Shown here piece by piece: positions 25,173 through 33,822 of a DNA stretch of 64,000 nucleotides. Source of the stretch: Crenobacter oryzisoli. GTDB taxonomy: Bacteria > Pseudomonadota > Gammaproteobacteria > Burkholderiales > Chromobacteriaceae. The stretch is from positions 1 through 64,000 of the forward strand of contig NZ_JAUEDK010000013.1 in NCBI RefSeq assembly GCF_030385785.1, read 5' to 3'. The notes below the pieces were generated by a model. The model was not told where the DNA came from and searched no databases. It saw only the letters and a program-made list of their open reading frames with translations. How positions within the stretch are numbered: the stretch's first letter is position 1; every line of letters starts with the position of its first letter. A program made the position numbers and the translations under genes.

Positions 25173-25745
25173 ATGGCCACCCCACGTGCCCAGAAAATCA
25201 TGATCATCCGCCACGCGGAAAAGCCGACGACCAACAACAGCGATCCCTATGGAGTGAACGACAACGGCGAAACCGATGGTGAAGGGTTGACCGTGCAGGG
25301 TTGGCAGCGTGCCGGTGCGCTAGCCGTCCTATTTGCGCCCAGCCACGGCTCGCTGCAAAACGCTGAACTAGCCACGCCAGGCGTCCTGTTTGCCGCCGCG
25401 GTGGCCAAGCACAGTAAGAGTGAGCGACCGGAGGACACGATCACGCCGCTGAGCCAGAAACTCGCTACCCAGATCGATAGCCGTTACACCAAAGGCCAGG
25501 AAGCCGCAGTGGCGGAGGCTGCCGTTGCCAGTGATGGTGTGGTGCTGATCTGCTGGCAGCATCAAGACATCCCGACCATCGCTAACGCGATCCTGGATAA
25601 CCAGAGCACCGTACCGCAAAAGTGGCCAGGCGAACGGTTCGATCTGGTGTGGGTTTTCGATCTGGACCAAAACAGCGGTGCTTACCGGTTCTGCCAAGTG
25701 CCGCAACAGCTATTGAAGGGGGATTTGGCAACGATCATTGCCTGA
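25173..25745 (+). CDS. Histidine phosphatase superfamily protein
   Basis: From ATG 25173 (AAAAGGAG 7-8 bases upstream) the protein has 190 residues. It starts MATPRAQKIMIIRHAEKP, with the catalytic Arg-His pair at residues 13-14. GLTVQGWQRAGALAVLF matches the usual helix after the first strand of the fold. The later VVLICWQHQDIPTIA contains the second catalytic His (WQH). This is the broad phosphoglycerate-mutase-like fold; the substrate cannot be told. It has no export signal. It stands alone on the plus strand, followed about 270 bases later by the DNase II gene. Confidence 0.8.
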   Translation: MATPRAQKIMIIRHAEKPTTNNSDPYGVNDNGETDGEGLTVQGWQRAGALAVLFAPSHGSLQNAELATPGVLFAAAVAKHSKSERPEDTITPLSQKLATQIDSRYTKGQEAAVAEAAVASDGVVLICWQHQDIPTIANAILDNQSTVPQKWPGERFDLVWVFDLDQNSGAYRFCQVPQQLLKGDLATIIA

Positions 25746-26016
25746 CACTATTTGCACCAAGCTCACAGTCCTTGATGAACTGGAATAAAACCCAAGTGCT
25801 GTAACGCTTAGCTAGGCAATGAACCCCAGAGGCTATGGAGTGTTAGCGTGCGAATGTTGCATAGACGCTTGCCAGTTGCCCATGACAGCCGGCCGGTTCC
25901 GATGGAGGCTGCCCGTTTACGCAACCCCCTGCACCGCTTCGACCAAACAGGGCACCTGCGCTGCAGGCCATTGTCTTTTGCAGCGAATTCCTTAACAGAC
26001 AACTGGAGGCAAAGTC

Positions 26017-27042
26017 ATGAATGTCTCCCCCTTAAATGAATCTGGCCAAGCGGTTGACTGGTGGTTCATCTACAAGGTGCCAAAACTGTCCGGCGGCAAC
26101 AATACTGCCGGGGCGACCGGCTATGAGTATGCCTATTACGATGATCCGTTATCCTCGGTGGTCAAGTCACCGTACACGCTCAACAGCCAGCAAGGCGCAT
26201 TGCATCATACCCTCGATGCGCTGTTCTCCGCCCCATCACCCACCACCGGCTGGCTCTTTTACAACGACGAAAAGCCCGCGAGCGCAGCGGGCACCGATGA
26301 CAGTGAACTTGGGCATACCAAGGGCGTGATCGCCTTCGACCTCGCCACCGATTCCGCCCTGTGGTTGCTGCATTCATGGCCCAAGTACGTCGATCCCGGG
26401 ACAACGGCCATGCCGACGCCGCTTTATGGCCAAACCTTCCTGTGTCTAGCCCTGGATCTCGCCGCTACTCGTGCGCTGGCCGCCCAGATGCTGACCCATC
26501 AACAACCCCAGGTGTACGAGCCACGGCTCCCTGAAGGTCTGGCAGCCGACGATCCTCTGAGGTTGTTAACGCAGACAATCGATCCGAATGACCCCGGCGA
26601 AGCCAGTACGCTGTCGTTGACGTCGCGCGGTGGCACGGCCTTTGAAGTGATCGCCAAGAATCGCGATTGGGGTAAGGACTTCTGGAACGACCTGGTTGGC
26701 CCGAAACTGGGCGAGGACATCAATGTCGACACCTGGATTCGAGGCAAGAGTCAGATTCCCCCCATGCTCGATTCAGACGGTATCCATAAGACCTTCGATA
26801 TCAAGTACATCACCTTGCGGGAGATCGGCTTGCCGTGGGCCTGGCCGGAGACCCGTGATCATGCGAAATGGGCGATCTCCTACAAGGACAACTGGGTCTG
26901 CGTCGGCGACATCAGCCGAATGATTTCGCAGGAAAAGCGCGGAGGCTGCACGATCGCCTTCCAGAACGCAGCGCTTTGTGACTTGCTGAATAAGACCGAT
27001 TTACTCGCTCCCCCCCAACATCACCGAAGCGGCTGCCCGTGA
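26017..27042 (+). CDS. DNase II family nuclease, leaderless, likely 3' frameshift
   Basis: This is a 341-residue homologue of acid DNase II. The N-terminal AVDWWFIYKVPK and the middle FYNDEKP segment fit the family. Both HxK sites are visible: HTKGV (His100, Lys102) and DHAKWAI (His282, Lys284), and EKRGGCTI is near the end. The family acts as a phospholipase-D-fold nuclease cutting DNA to 3'-phosphates without metal. Eukaryotic members are lysosomal and secreted; this one has no signal peptide. GGAGG precedes the ATG. At 27010-27016 a run of seven C's appears to be one base too long. With six, the frame reads APPNITEAAAREMLRTYPRL and stops at 27070. This may be a sequencing error or a slippery tract. 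Confidence 0.8.
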   Translation: MNVSPLNESGQAVDWWFIYKVPKLSGGNNTAGATGYEYAYYDDPLSSVVKSPYTLNSQQGALHHTLDALFSAPSPTTGWLFYNDEKPASAAGTDDSELGHTKGVIAFDLATDSALWLLHSWPKYVDPGTTAMPTPLYGQTFLCLALDLAATRALAAQMLTHQQPQVYEPRLPEGLAADDPLRLLTQTIDPNDPGEASTLSLTSRGGTAFEVIAKNRDWGKDFWNDLVGPKLGEDINVDTWIRGKSQIPPMLDSDGIHKTFDIKYITLREIGLPWAWPETRDHAKWAISYKDNWVCVGDISRMISQEKRGGCTIAFQNAALCDLLNKTDLLAPPQHHRSGCP

Positions 27043-27099
27043 GATGCTACGCACTTACCCACGTCTTTAACTAAGTACCACGCCCCAGAGGAGCAGGCC

Positions 27100-27699
27100 A
27101 TGTCACACTATTATCATGATCATAACCACACCAATCCTCACCACTTTCACCCGGCAACCGCGCCGCAAAGCTTCGGGGCGGTCGTCGGCACGATTGAAAC
27201 CCAAACCGAGCATGAGATCGTGGGCAGGAGTGGGGAACACTTACAGTTCTATGTGGATGTCCACGTGGGTGTTCGTTATCAAGTCGACGTGAACATACGA
27301 TCCAGTGATGGCACGCCGATCGAAGTCTACGTCGGCAATGAGGATCTGGATCCAACCGGGTCCAATCCCGACCAGCCCTTCGGTGCGCCGACGTATGGTG
27401 TCTTTCCCAATGCTACGCTCAGCTACGCAGGACTCGGGCTGACCGATGCCATGTTTGCCTCAGTCAGTGACACACGCATCCAATCTCAGCTCGAGTCTGC
27501 CCTTAATCAGGCAGAGTTCGTTGCCGTCTACGGCATGATCTTCGATGACGGCGGCCCCAATGGCAAGGGCATTCACGAAACCCATCTCCATCCCAACGCC
27601 AATAAAGAAGACGGTGCCATCGTTGTCTACAGCAAGGACACGACCAATAAGATCAAGCGCACCTGGTTCTTTTTCAAGTTCGTTGGAGATCACATTTAG
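27100..27699 (+). CDS. DUF2278-family protein
   Basis: This 199-residue protein is preceded by GGAG and begins with a histidine-rich tail (MSHYYHDHNHTNPHHFHP). The body has the DUF2278 layout: a strand-rich start with HLQFYVDVHVG and YQVDVNIRSSDG, then AVYGMIFDD and the signature GKGIHETHLHP followed by DGAIVVYS. The C-terminal aromatic FFFKF segment also fits. Function is unknown in the literature I recall. It follows the DNase II gene by 30 bases if that frame is corrected, so the two probably form one transcript. The His-rich N-terminus may bind metal. Confidence 0.7.
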   Translation: MSHYYHDHNHTNPHHFHPATAPQSFGAVVGTIETQTEHEIVGRSGEHLQFYVDVHVGVRYQVDVNIRSSDGTPIEVYVGNEDLDPTGSNPDQPFGAPTYGVFPNATLSYAGLGLTDAMFASVSDTRIQSQLESALNQAEFVAVYGMIFDDGGPNGKGIHETHLHPNANKEDGAIVVYSKDTTNKIKRTWFFFKFVGDHI

Positions 27700-27707
27700 A
27701 ACCACTA

Positions 27708-27839
27708 GGCTTTGTTGCATAAAAGCAGAATAAAGCTAGATAACCAGAAAATCTTGGAAAAAATTGCACTCCTCGTGGTGCAATTTTCCCCGACATCTGC
27801 TCATTATTGAGCAATAAATTTGATTTCATTAACAAAGCC
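27708..27839. mobile_element. Short element with GGCTTTGTT / AACAAAGCC ends and internal hairpin
   Basis: GGCTTTGTTGCAT at 27708-27720 resembles the terminal repeat of common IS6/IS5-type elements, and AACAAAGCC at 27831-27839 closes a 132-base unit without coding capacity. Inside, AAAATTGCAC (27760-27769) pairs with GTGCAATTTT (27778-27787), a strong hairpin that may also terminate transcription of the DUF2278 gene ending 8 bases to the left. The following 300 bases (27840-28145) hold no recognisable gene. Confidence 0.45.
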
Positions 27840-28145
27840 GAGCACTGATGGGGGCCAGAAAGGATCGGGTCAACCGGGCTTAGACCGAGCCAAACGCAGC
27901 GAAGCTTAGCAGTAGGTCACTCAGGGTTCTCAGATTCGCGACAATATTGGCACCAAAGCGTGACATAATGACATCGGCAAAGTTATGCGCTCTGTGGTTG
28001 CGGGATCCGAGGATCATCTCGGGGAACGCTTATAAGAATGCCGTATCGCATGTCGTGGTAGCGGCCAGAATCTTGCGGTCGTTCGGAGCGACCAATAGAG
28101 GGAAACCTCCTAAGCATTTCAGCGGCAACGGAAGGAGTGCGTGCC

Positions 28146-28802
28146 ATGACGGAGGAACCGAAAAATAAGGGATTCTGGCAAACACTGCCAGGCATCCTGA
28201 CCGCCGTTGCGGGCGTTGTCACCGCCGTCACCGGCCTGCTGGTGGCACTGCAGCAGGCCGGCTTGTTCGAGAGGCGAACTCAACCGATCGGAGCGACCAG
28301 CCATGCGGCGAGCATCCCGTCGCCGGAATTCGCAAAACCGTCCGCCGTCCCGGCGGCAGGAAGAATCAACCTGCTCTCACCGGAAAATGGCGGCTCGGTC
28401 GTCTCAGCCACCAGCGACGACTGGCGCCAGGTCATCCTGGGCCGCCAAAAGATGGTCGTGCTCGGTGGCCATCAGCCTGAAGAGGCGGTCTTTGCCTTCC
28501 AGGGCCAGCACGCCGCCACGTTCGACACCATTGCTGTCCTGGTGCCCCAGGCGGACATGAGCAACTTGAAAGACTTTGAGTTGTCCGCCGCGCTGGATTC
28601 GCCAGTCGGCCCGTTTACCCGGGTCGGCACCTACTCTGTGCGAAACGTGAAAGTCTTCGACCAGCCCTATCAGATGTTCACGTTCCCCCCCGTTACCGCC
28701 CGCTACGTCAGGCTGCGGCTACTGTTGAACCATAACGGCTACGACAATCCATTTGAGGTCTACGACTTCCAGCTCTTCGGTAGCCTGGTTCCGAAATCCT
28801 GA
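28146..28802 (+). CDS. Membrane-anchored discoidin-like (F5/8 type C) protein
   Basis: This 218-residue protein starts at ATG 28146, 8 bases after AAGGAG; the in-frame GTG at 28137 is too close to that site. A single N-terminal membrane span (LPGILTAVAGVVTAVTGLLV) is followed by a Pro/Ser/Ala linker. A domain from about residue 75 resembles the discoidin/F5-8C fold: DDWRQVILGRQ, VLVPQADMSNLKDFEL, and the closing TARYVRLRLLLNHNGYDNPF with FEVYDFQLFG. Such domains usually bind glycans or surfaces. With the anchor it could present a binding domain at the cell surface or periplasm. It is adjacent to an IS6 end fragment. Confidence 0.7.
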   Translation: MTEEPKNKGFWQTLPGILTAVAGVVTAVTGLLVALQQAGLFERRTQPIGATSHAASIPSPEFAKPSAVPAAGRINLLSPENGGSVVSATSDDWRQVILGRQKMVVLGGHQPEEAVFAFQGQHAATFDTIAVLVPQADMSNLKDFELSAALDSPVGPFTRVGTYSVRNVKVFDQPYQMFTFPPVTARYVRLRLLLNHNGYDNPFEVYDFQLFGSLVPKS

Positions 28803-28835
28803 CCGGCCCCGCAGCGCCCGTCACAACTCTCCTGG

Positions 28836-28901
28836 GGTACTGTCAACTTGTTGAGTGCCGGCCGCAGAGAAGGCGGTGGGTGAGGATGGGCTAACTCACC
28901 C
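28836..28901. mobile_element. Solo end fragment of the IS6-type element
   Basis: Sixty-six bases starting GGTACTGTCAACTTGTTGAG match the right end of the element at 11104 almost base for base, stopping at the transposase stop codon (GGGCTAACTCACCC). The rest of the element is missing. Confidence 0.75.
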
Positions 28902-29089
28902 ACCTATCTCACGGTCATCGATCTGGGTGACTTCGCGTAATGCAGTTGGCCGATCCAGACGCCGTCGTCAGGCGGGGCTAAGTCGCACAGTTGAGCGCTA
29001 AACGATGAAACCGCCAAATTCAGCACGAAAAGTACGGGAACACTTAGTACGGCACGAAAGCCCGCCCTGTCTCACAGACTAATCTCATA

Positions 29090-29904
29090 GGTTCTGTCGC
29101 GATAAGAAGTGGAGAGCAAGTCTAGCGGTGCCGCAGGGTTGCGCTCAAGCCGCTAGCCCATAGAACTGCTCGGCAGGCGTTAAGCCTGCCGACTCCCGTT
29201 CAAGTTGGCCTTTCCGAATGGCATGCATTATCTCAATGCCGATCAGAATCCGCCGCGCCATCCAGAAATTCTTGAATCCCAGCATCGGGCGCGTTCGCCG
29301 TTTGACGGTACGATGATCCTGCTCGATAACATTGTTCAGATACTTGATCTGCCGAACCAGGATGAGTTTTCCCCGCTCGGCATTGATGGCATCTATCGCG
29401 GCAAGATTGGCACCGCTCTTGTCGATCGTGATCTTCTCCGGTTCGACATTCTGAGTGATGGCTTTCTCGAAGAATCGCTTCGCCGCAGCCTTATCACGAT
29501 GAGCGCACAATAGAAAATCAACAGTCTTGCCGTCTTTGTCGACAGCCCGGTACAGATATTTCCAGCGACCCTTGATCTTGATATAGGTCTCATCGACACG
29601 CCAGCTGGGGCCAACAGGCCGTTTCCGGCGGCGAAAGCTTTTTCCAGGACAGGCACCAGCTTGATCACCCAGCGGTGCACGGTAGCGTGATCAACGGCAA
29701 CCCCACGCTCGGCCATCATTTCTTCCAGGTTACGCAGACTGAGGGAGTAAGCCAGATACCAGCGCACGCATAGCAAGATGACATCGATCGGGAAATGCAG
29801 GCGCTTGAGTGCTTTTCGCCATGCCGGTACGGGCGTCTTCTTCATGCCATTTGAGTGTGTTGGTTGGGCTGTCATCTTACCGCAGCCCTTACTGCGACAG
29901 AACC
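29090..29904 (-). mobile_element. IS6-family insertion sequence, 815 bp (second type)
   Basis: The ends are GGTTCTGTCGC at 29090-29100 and its complement GCGACAGAACC at 29894-29904. This type differs from the GGTACTGTCAA elements. It sits immediately downstream of the last eCIS gene (stop at 30020) and probably marks the 3' edge of the operon. Confidence 0.8.
29145..29875 (-). pseudogene. IS6-family transposase, frameshifted
   Basis: The N-terminal half reads KALKRLHFPIDVILLCVRWY, then NLEEMMAERGVAVDHATVHR and VPVLEKAFAAG. Near 29625 the frame is lost by one base; the +1 reading continues KRPVGPSWRVDETYIKIKG, with the first catalytic Asp. The C-terminal half restarts in another frame as CAHRDKAAAKRFFEKAI, with IKYLNNVIEQDHRTVKRR near the end (catalytic Glu). 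All domains are present, so a single indel inactivates it. Confidence 0.8.
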
Positions 29905-30019
29905 CACAAAAGCAATTACATCGTTACTAACGATTAAAGCAGGACAATGAAAAATTACTACTTTCAAGAGACGTTGTTGCAGAACTTTGCTTCGCCTCTG
30001 AGAAGTGAATGAGCGATTA

Positions 30020-30523
30020 TTAAAACAGTTTGCCAGACAATTTCTCTAGGTCGCTGTTGAGAGTTTTGAGATCACTTTCAATGAAATGGCTCATCTGCTT
30101 GAATTTGGCTTGTTCAGACTCTGTTGCATTTATGACACCTTCTATGAAACCTTCTGGCAATTTTGGACCAACCACTTTTTGAAAGTCGGCGTTATTGAGA
30201 ATATTGGCGGTGTCGTTAAGTTCTCTCTGGCGGTTCACAATTTTTTGGCTCAGTTTCTTGCCATAGTCAGACAGCGCAGCGCAGATTGCCCCCACCGCGT
30301 CGCCCGACACGATGTTGCCAGCCCCCGCAGGCGTAGCGACGGCCGCTTGCGACGGCACGATGACCACCATGCCGGGCGTCAACGTAGCCGATTCGCTCAG
30401 ATGAGGATTGGCCGCCAACGTAGCGGCCATGATTGAGTCCAGCTGCGTGGCTGATAGCTCGCCGTATAGTTTGGTGATCACTTCTTTGACGGTCTTTTCG
30501 TTGCTTATGACGGTAATAGGCAT
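30020..30523 (-). CDS. eCIS LysM-type protein, last gene of the cluster
   Basis: From ATG 30523 (GGGAGC just upstream) this is a 167-residue protein starting MPITVISNEKTVKEVITKLY. Residues 1-57 look like a LysM or tail-X-like domain (LAANPHLSESATLTPGMVVI). The remainder is predicted helical (QRELNDTANILNNADFQKVV). It is 16 bases after the beta-helix gene and is the final gene of the eCIS block before an IS. In other eCIS loci, LysM proteins connect baseplate and tube; the terminal position and helical tail here leave its role open. A longer upstream extension of the frame has no ribosome site. Confidence 0.65.
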   Translation of the reverse strand: MPITVISNEKTVKEVITKLYGELSATQLDSIMAATLAANPHLSESATLTPGMVVIVPSQAAVATPAGAGNIVSGDAVGAICAALSDYGKKLSQKIVNRQRELNDTANILNNADFQKVVGPKLPEGFIEGVINATESEQAKFKQMSHFIESDLKTLNSDLEKLSGKLF

Positions 30524-30539
30524 ATAAGAAGCTCCCAAT

Positions 30540-33500
30540 TCATGATACGATAACGTTGAGTAACTTCCAGGGGCCGTCCAGTAGTTGGCTCTTCTTGTTA
30601 AGAATAATAAAGATATTACCCATAGTGATGTTGCCGACAACGGTGTAGAAATTACTCTCAAAGATATTGAGGGCCCCTCCTCGCTCGCTGTTTCTCCAGA
30701 GCAGCTGGTTATTCGATGCGATGACGGTAGCGGCGCTCAGCATCACCATTGCGACAGCATTTCCATCTAAATCTTTTTCGGCGGTTGTGGCTTCGAAATA
30801 ATTGTCGGAAAAGATACAGCTTGCGACACCCATTGCGACCACGAGCGGCAATGTTATCTCGCGGGCTGTACCTTGATTGCCACGAATGGAAAGGCTCTCC
30901 GGCGGTGCAGCGGACAGCGTTTGCAGCCGCGAGCCTGTTAACAAGTAGAACCCATTGTCCATGGGGAATATAGTCGCGCCAGCCGCGAACAGGAAGTTCT
31001 CCCGGGAGGGTGGCATGATCCGGATCGCATGCCATTGCGATGGCACCAGGTTGTCCGCTGTGCTACGGGAGATGAAGTTCTCGCTGAGCACCGCACGGGT
31101 GTACGGCGGTTGAAGTTCAATGCCTGCGACATATCCTAGGTGCTCTTGTCTCGGCTTCCTCGGCCCCAGTTCGCTCAGGCGGTTACCCGAAATGCGGACA
31201 TCGCCGCTAGCGGCCACCCGAATGGCGACACGGTCGCTCGCCACCCACGCATCTCCGGCAAAGTTGTTCACGATATTGCCAACGATGTCCACCTCGCGCG
31301 CGGCCAGGACCTGGATGCCAACCACCGATCCGCCCTGGGGATCGTAGCCCTCGGCGATGTTCAGCAGCTGGTTGTTTTCGATGGATAAGTGGCTGCTCGC
31401 GCCAGCCTTGACGAACACGATGCCGCCATATGTGTGCTCCACGACATTTTGTTTGATGATGGCCGAGCCAACTGGTACCTGCACCTCAATGCCGTTGCCC
31501 GGAAACTCGGCAAGTCGATTGCTGGTAATCCAGACATGCTCAATACCAGATGGATCTAGTCCGGCCGCCAGCACTATGCCGTTACTGCTCCCGATGCCAT
31601 TACTGATTTCGCGCGCCCTGCTACTGCGTATCTCATTGTCGGTAATGCGCAAACCGTCGACCCCGGCGACGATGCCATTGCCGGCGACGTACAGGCTGTT
31701 GGCATCAATGCGGAAAGACGAACCCAGCAATGCCCCACCCTGCGCGACGAAGCCTGATTCTCGTGATCCCAAGACAAGGTTGCGGGAGAGGGTGTTATCT
31801 CCGTAATGAAAAGACCCCTTGCCCATTTGCAGCCCTACACGGTTGCACACTAGCAGGTTGTCGGAGATGGACAGGCTCGCGGTGAGTAGTCCCTCTTTGC
31901 TCGAGACCTCTGGGTTAGCCATGCCCCCCGTGATGCCGACGTCGGCTACGATGGCACATTCATGCACCCGCGTGTCCAGCGCGTAGCCGTCGAGCTTGAC
32001 AGCGGCACGGCCGACTCCTGAGGAGAGTGCCAGGAGATAAAGATGATCCAGTTCAAGCCCCACCGTGTTGCTGGCGGTAACCAGATCCTGATTCGCGCCG
32101 CCGGCAACGGAAGTCTCACCACCGGTGGCCGCTCCCGCACCCACGACCGCAAAGTCTTCGAGAACCACGCCCAAGCTGTCCTGTATAGCTATAACCGGAC
32201 CGGTGGAGACAAGCACCGTGCGCCATCCCTTGCCACGAATGCGCAGGGAGCCAGCACCATTGATGCGCAATGGTCCGCTGAGGCGATAGATGCCGGCACC
32301 AAGGCAGATCACTCCGCCCTTCCCGGCGAGCTTGCCGATGGCGTCCTGAATGGTGGTCGTGTCATCGTTGTGCCCCCCTACCGTGACACAGACATCGCAG
32401 GAGCAGCCTTCGCCTGCGGTGGGCTCGGGTGGCCAAAATACCCGGCAGTCACTCACTGACTCGGGAGAGTTCACCACCGCCAAACGAGCGTAGTGATGAT
32501 GCGTACCCAGCGGCGGCGCGTGGTCGAGCGGTTCGATCCAAGCATCCGCCGTGCGCGCCGCGAAGGACCAGCGGTCGCCGACGTGGAAACTGCCACCGCT
32601 ATCGTCGGGGTCGCCGACGAGGTCAAACTGCACCTGGATGCCGTCTTCGAGGCACAGCGTGGTGCCCATTGGCGGAACCGGGATGAGGCCGGTGCTCCCG
32701 GCAGCGTCGAGGTCACAGAACACCGTGCCGTCGGCGCGCAGTACCTGGCCTGACTGATCCCAGCGGCGGATACGCGTGTGACGTGCGGGGTTCGTTTCGT
32801 CCTGCGCTCCGGTCGGAAAGGCGCCAAGCGGTAGCGCCGTATCAAGCACAATTGTGCGTGTAGCATCATCGACGCCACCACCGAGCTTGATCCGCCGCAT
32901 CTCGCCGGGCTCGCCATGCAGCTCGCGCACATCATCGGTGATCTCCACCCAATCGCCATCCGAGAAGCGCAATAGCGCATCGCGGCCGACGGTGTCGACG
33001 ACGATTCGGTTGCGTGCCGCGTTGATCTGGCTGATCAGGCTCTGCACCGTGCCGTTATCGCGCGACCACTTGAAGGTGGCCTTACCCATTACACCGTCAT
33101 CATGAATCTCGACCCGGTAAAGCTGATTTTCCAAACCTTTGTAACCACCGCTGGGGGGAATCAGGCAGGGGTTCGGCGAGGCCGCGACACTGCCAGTAGA
33201 AGTGGTCAAGCGGGCCGCGGACGGACGAATCACATCGCTCCAGCGAGGCACATCCTTATCCGGCGTATCGCATAGCGCGGATCCAATTTTGGACAGCACC
33301 TTGACCTGCCACACCGTCTGAAGCCGTGCGGTGGTGTCGACGCCGACCGCCTTTTCGACCAGCTCGGGGTGCTGCAGATAGGTGACCTCGCGTTGCCAGA
33401 CGTCCAGATATACGAGGAACGGCTCACCTTCAGGCAGGGACAGGGGCTTAGGGTAGTAGTAAGGTTGCTGCGTGTAGTTGATTGCGTCACGGCCCGTCTG

Positions 33501-33809
33501 CTCGGCAAGCCGCGGGTCCCACTTCTTGGGGGCTGCACCATGGTTCTCGGCAAGAATGCCATCAACATAGATGCGCCCCACACCAATGGTGAGCTCTCCA
33601 TCATTGAAATCGATGCGAAAACCATCGGGCGTGACGCGGGGCACCACGGTCTGCTCGAAGGTGTCCAGAGTGCCGGCCTGGATGCGGCGGATCAGTTGGG
33701 AGACGAACTCGTTCCAGTCGGCATCCAACTGCACCCGCCCCTGCTGCATGACGACACCCAGAAAGTCATTCCAGGAGTTGAAGGTAAATCGACTGCAATC
33801 GAAACTCAT
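30540..33809 (-). CDS. eCIS DUF6519-type protein with right-handed beta-helix
   Basis: From ATG 33809 the protein has 1089 residues and starts MSFDCSRFTFNSWNDFLGVV with MQQGRVQLDADWNEF, the recognisable N-terminal signature of DUF6519 proteins in eCIS loci. After an N-terminal beta-rich part (to about residue 480), a long right-handed beta-helix follows, with repeats such as LSISDNLLVCNRVG, VWITSNRLAEFPGNGI, VDIVGNIVNNF and VRISGNRLSELG. Beta-helices of this type suggest a fibre or surface-binding component on the particle. A longer reading frame extends to 33956, but it overlaps the upstream gene. The start at 33809 is 13 bases after the gpI-like gene's stop. Confidence 0.8.
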   Translation of the reverse strand: MSFDCSRFTFNSWNDFLGVVMQQGRVQLDADWNEFVSQLIRRIQAGTLDTFEQTVVPRVTPDGFRIDFNDGELTIGVGRIYVDGILAENHGAAPKKWDPRLAEQTGRDAINYTQQPYYYPKPLSLPEGEPFLVYLDVWQREVTYLQHPELVEKAVGVDTTARLQTVWQVKVLSKIGSALCDTPDKDVPRWSDVIRPSAARLTTSTGSVAASPNPCLIPPSGGYKGLENQLYRVEIHDDGVMGKATFKWSRDNGTVQSLISQINAARNRIVVDTVGRDALLRFSDGDWVEITDDVRELHGEPGEMRRIKLGGGVDDATRTIVLDTALPLGAFPTGAQDETNPARHTRIRRWDQSGQVLRADGTVFCDLDAAGSTGLIPVPPMGTTLCLEDGIQVQFDLVGDPDDSGGSFHVGDRWSFAARTADAWIEPLDHAPPLGTHHHYARLAVVNSPESVSDCRVFWPPEPTAGEGCSCDVCVTVGGHNDDTTTIQDAIGKLAGKGGVICLGAGIYRLSGPLRINGAGSLRIRGKGWRTVLVSTGPVIAIQDSLGVVLEDFAVVGAGAATGGETSVAGGANQDLVTASNTVGLELDHLYLLALSSGVGRAAVKLDGYALDTRVHECAIVADVGITGGMANPEVSSKEGLLTASLSISDNLLVCNRVGLQMGKGSFHYGDNTLSRNLVLGSRESGFVAQGGALLGSSFRIDANSLYVAGNGIVAGVDGLRITDNEIRSSRAREISNGIGSSNGIVLAAGLDPSGIEHVWITSNRLAEFPGNGIEVQVPVGSAIIKQNVVEHTYGGIVFVKAGASSHLSIENNQLLNIAEGYDPQGGSVVGIQVLAAREVDIVGNIVNNFAGDAWVASDRVAIRVAASGDVRISGNRLSELGPRKPRQEHLGYVAGIELQPPYTRAVLSENFISRSTADNLVPSQWHAIRIMPPSRENFLFAAGATIFPMDNGFYLLTGSRLQTLSAAPPESLSIRGNQGTAREITLPLVVAMGVASCIFSDNYFEATTAEKDLDGNAVAMVMLSAATVIASNNQLLWRNSERGGALNIFESNFYTVVGNITMGNIFIILNKKSQLLDGPWKLLNVIVS

Positions 33810-33822
33810 GGTGCGCCCCTTG

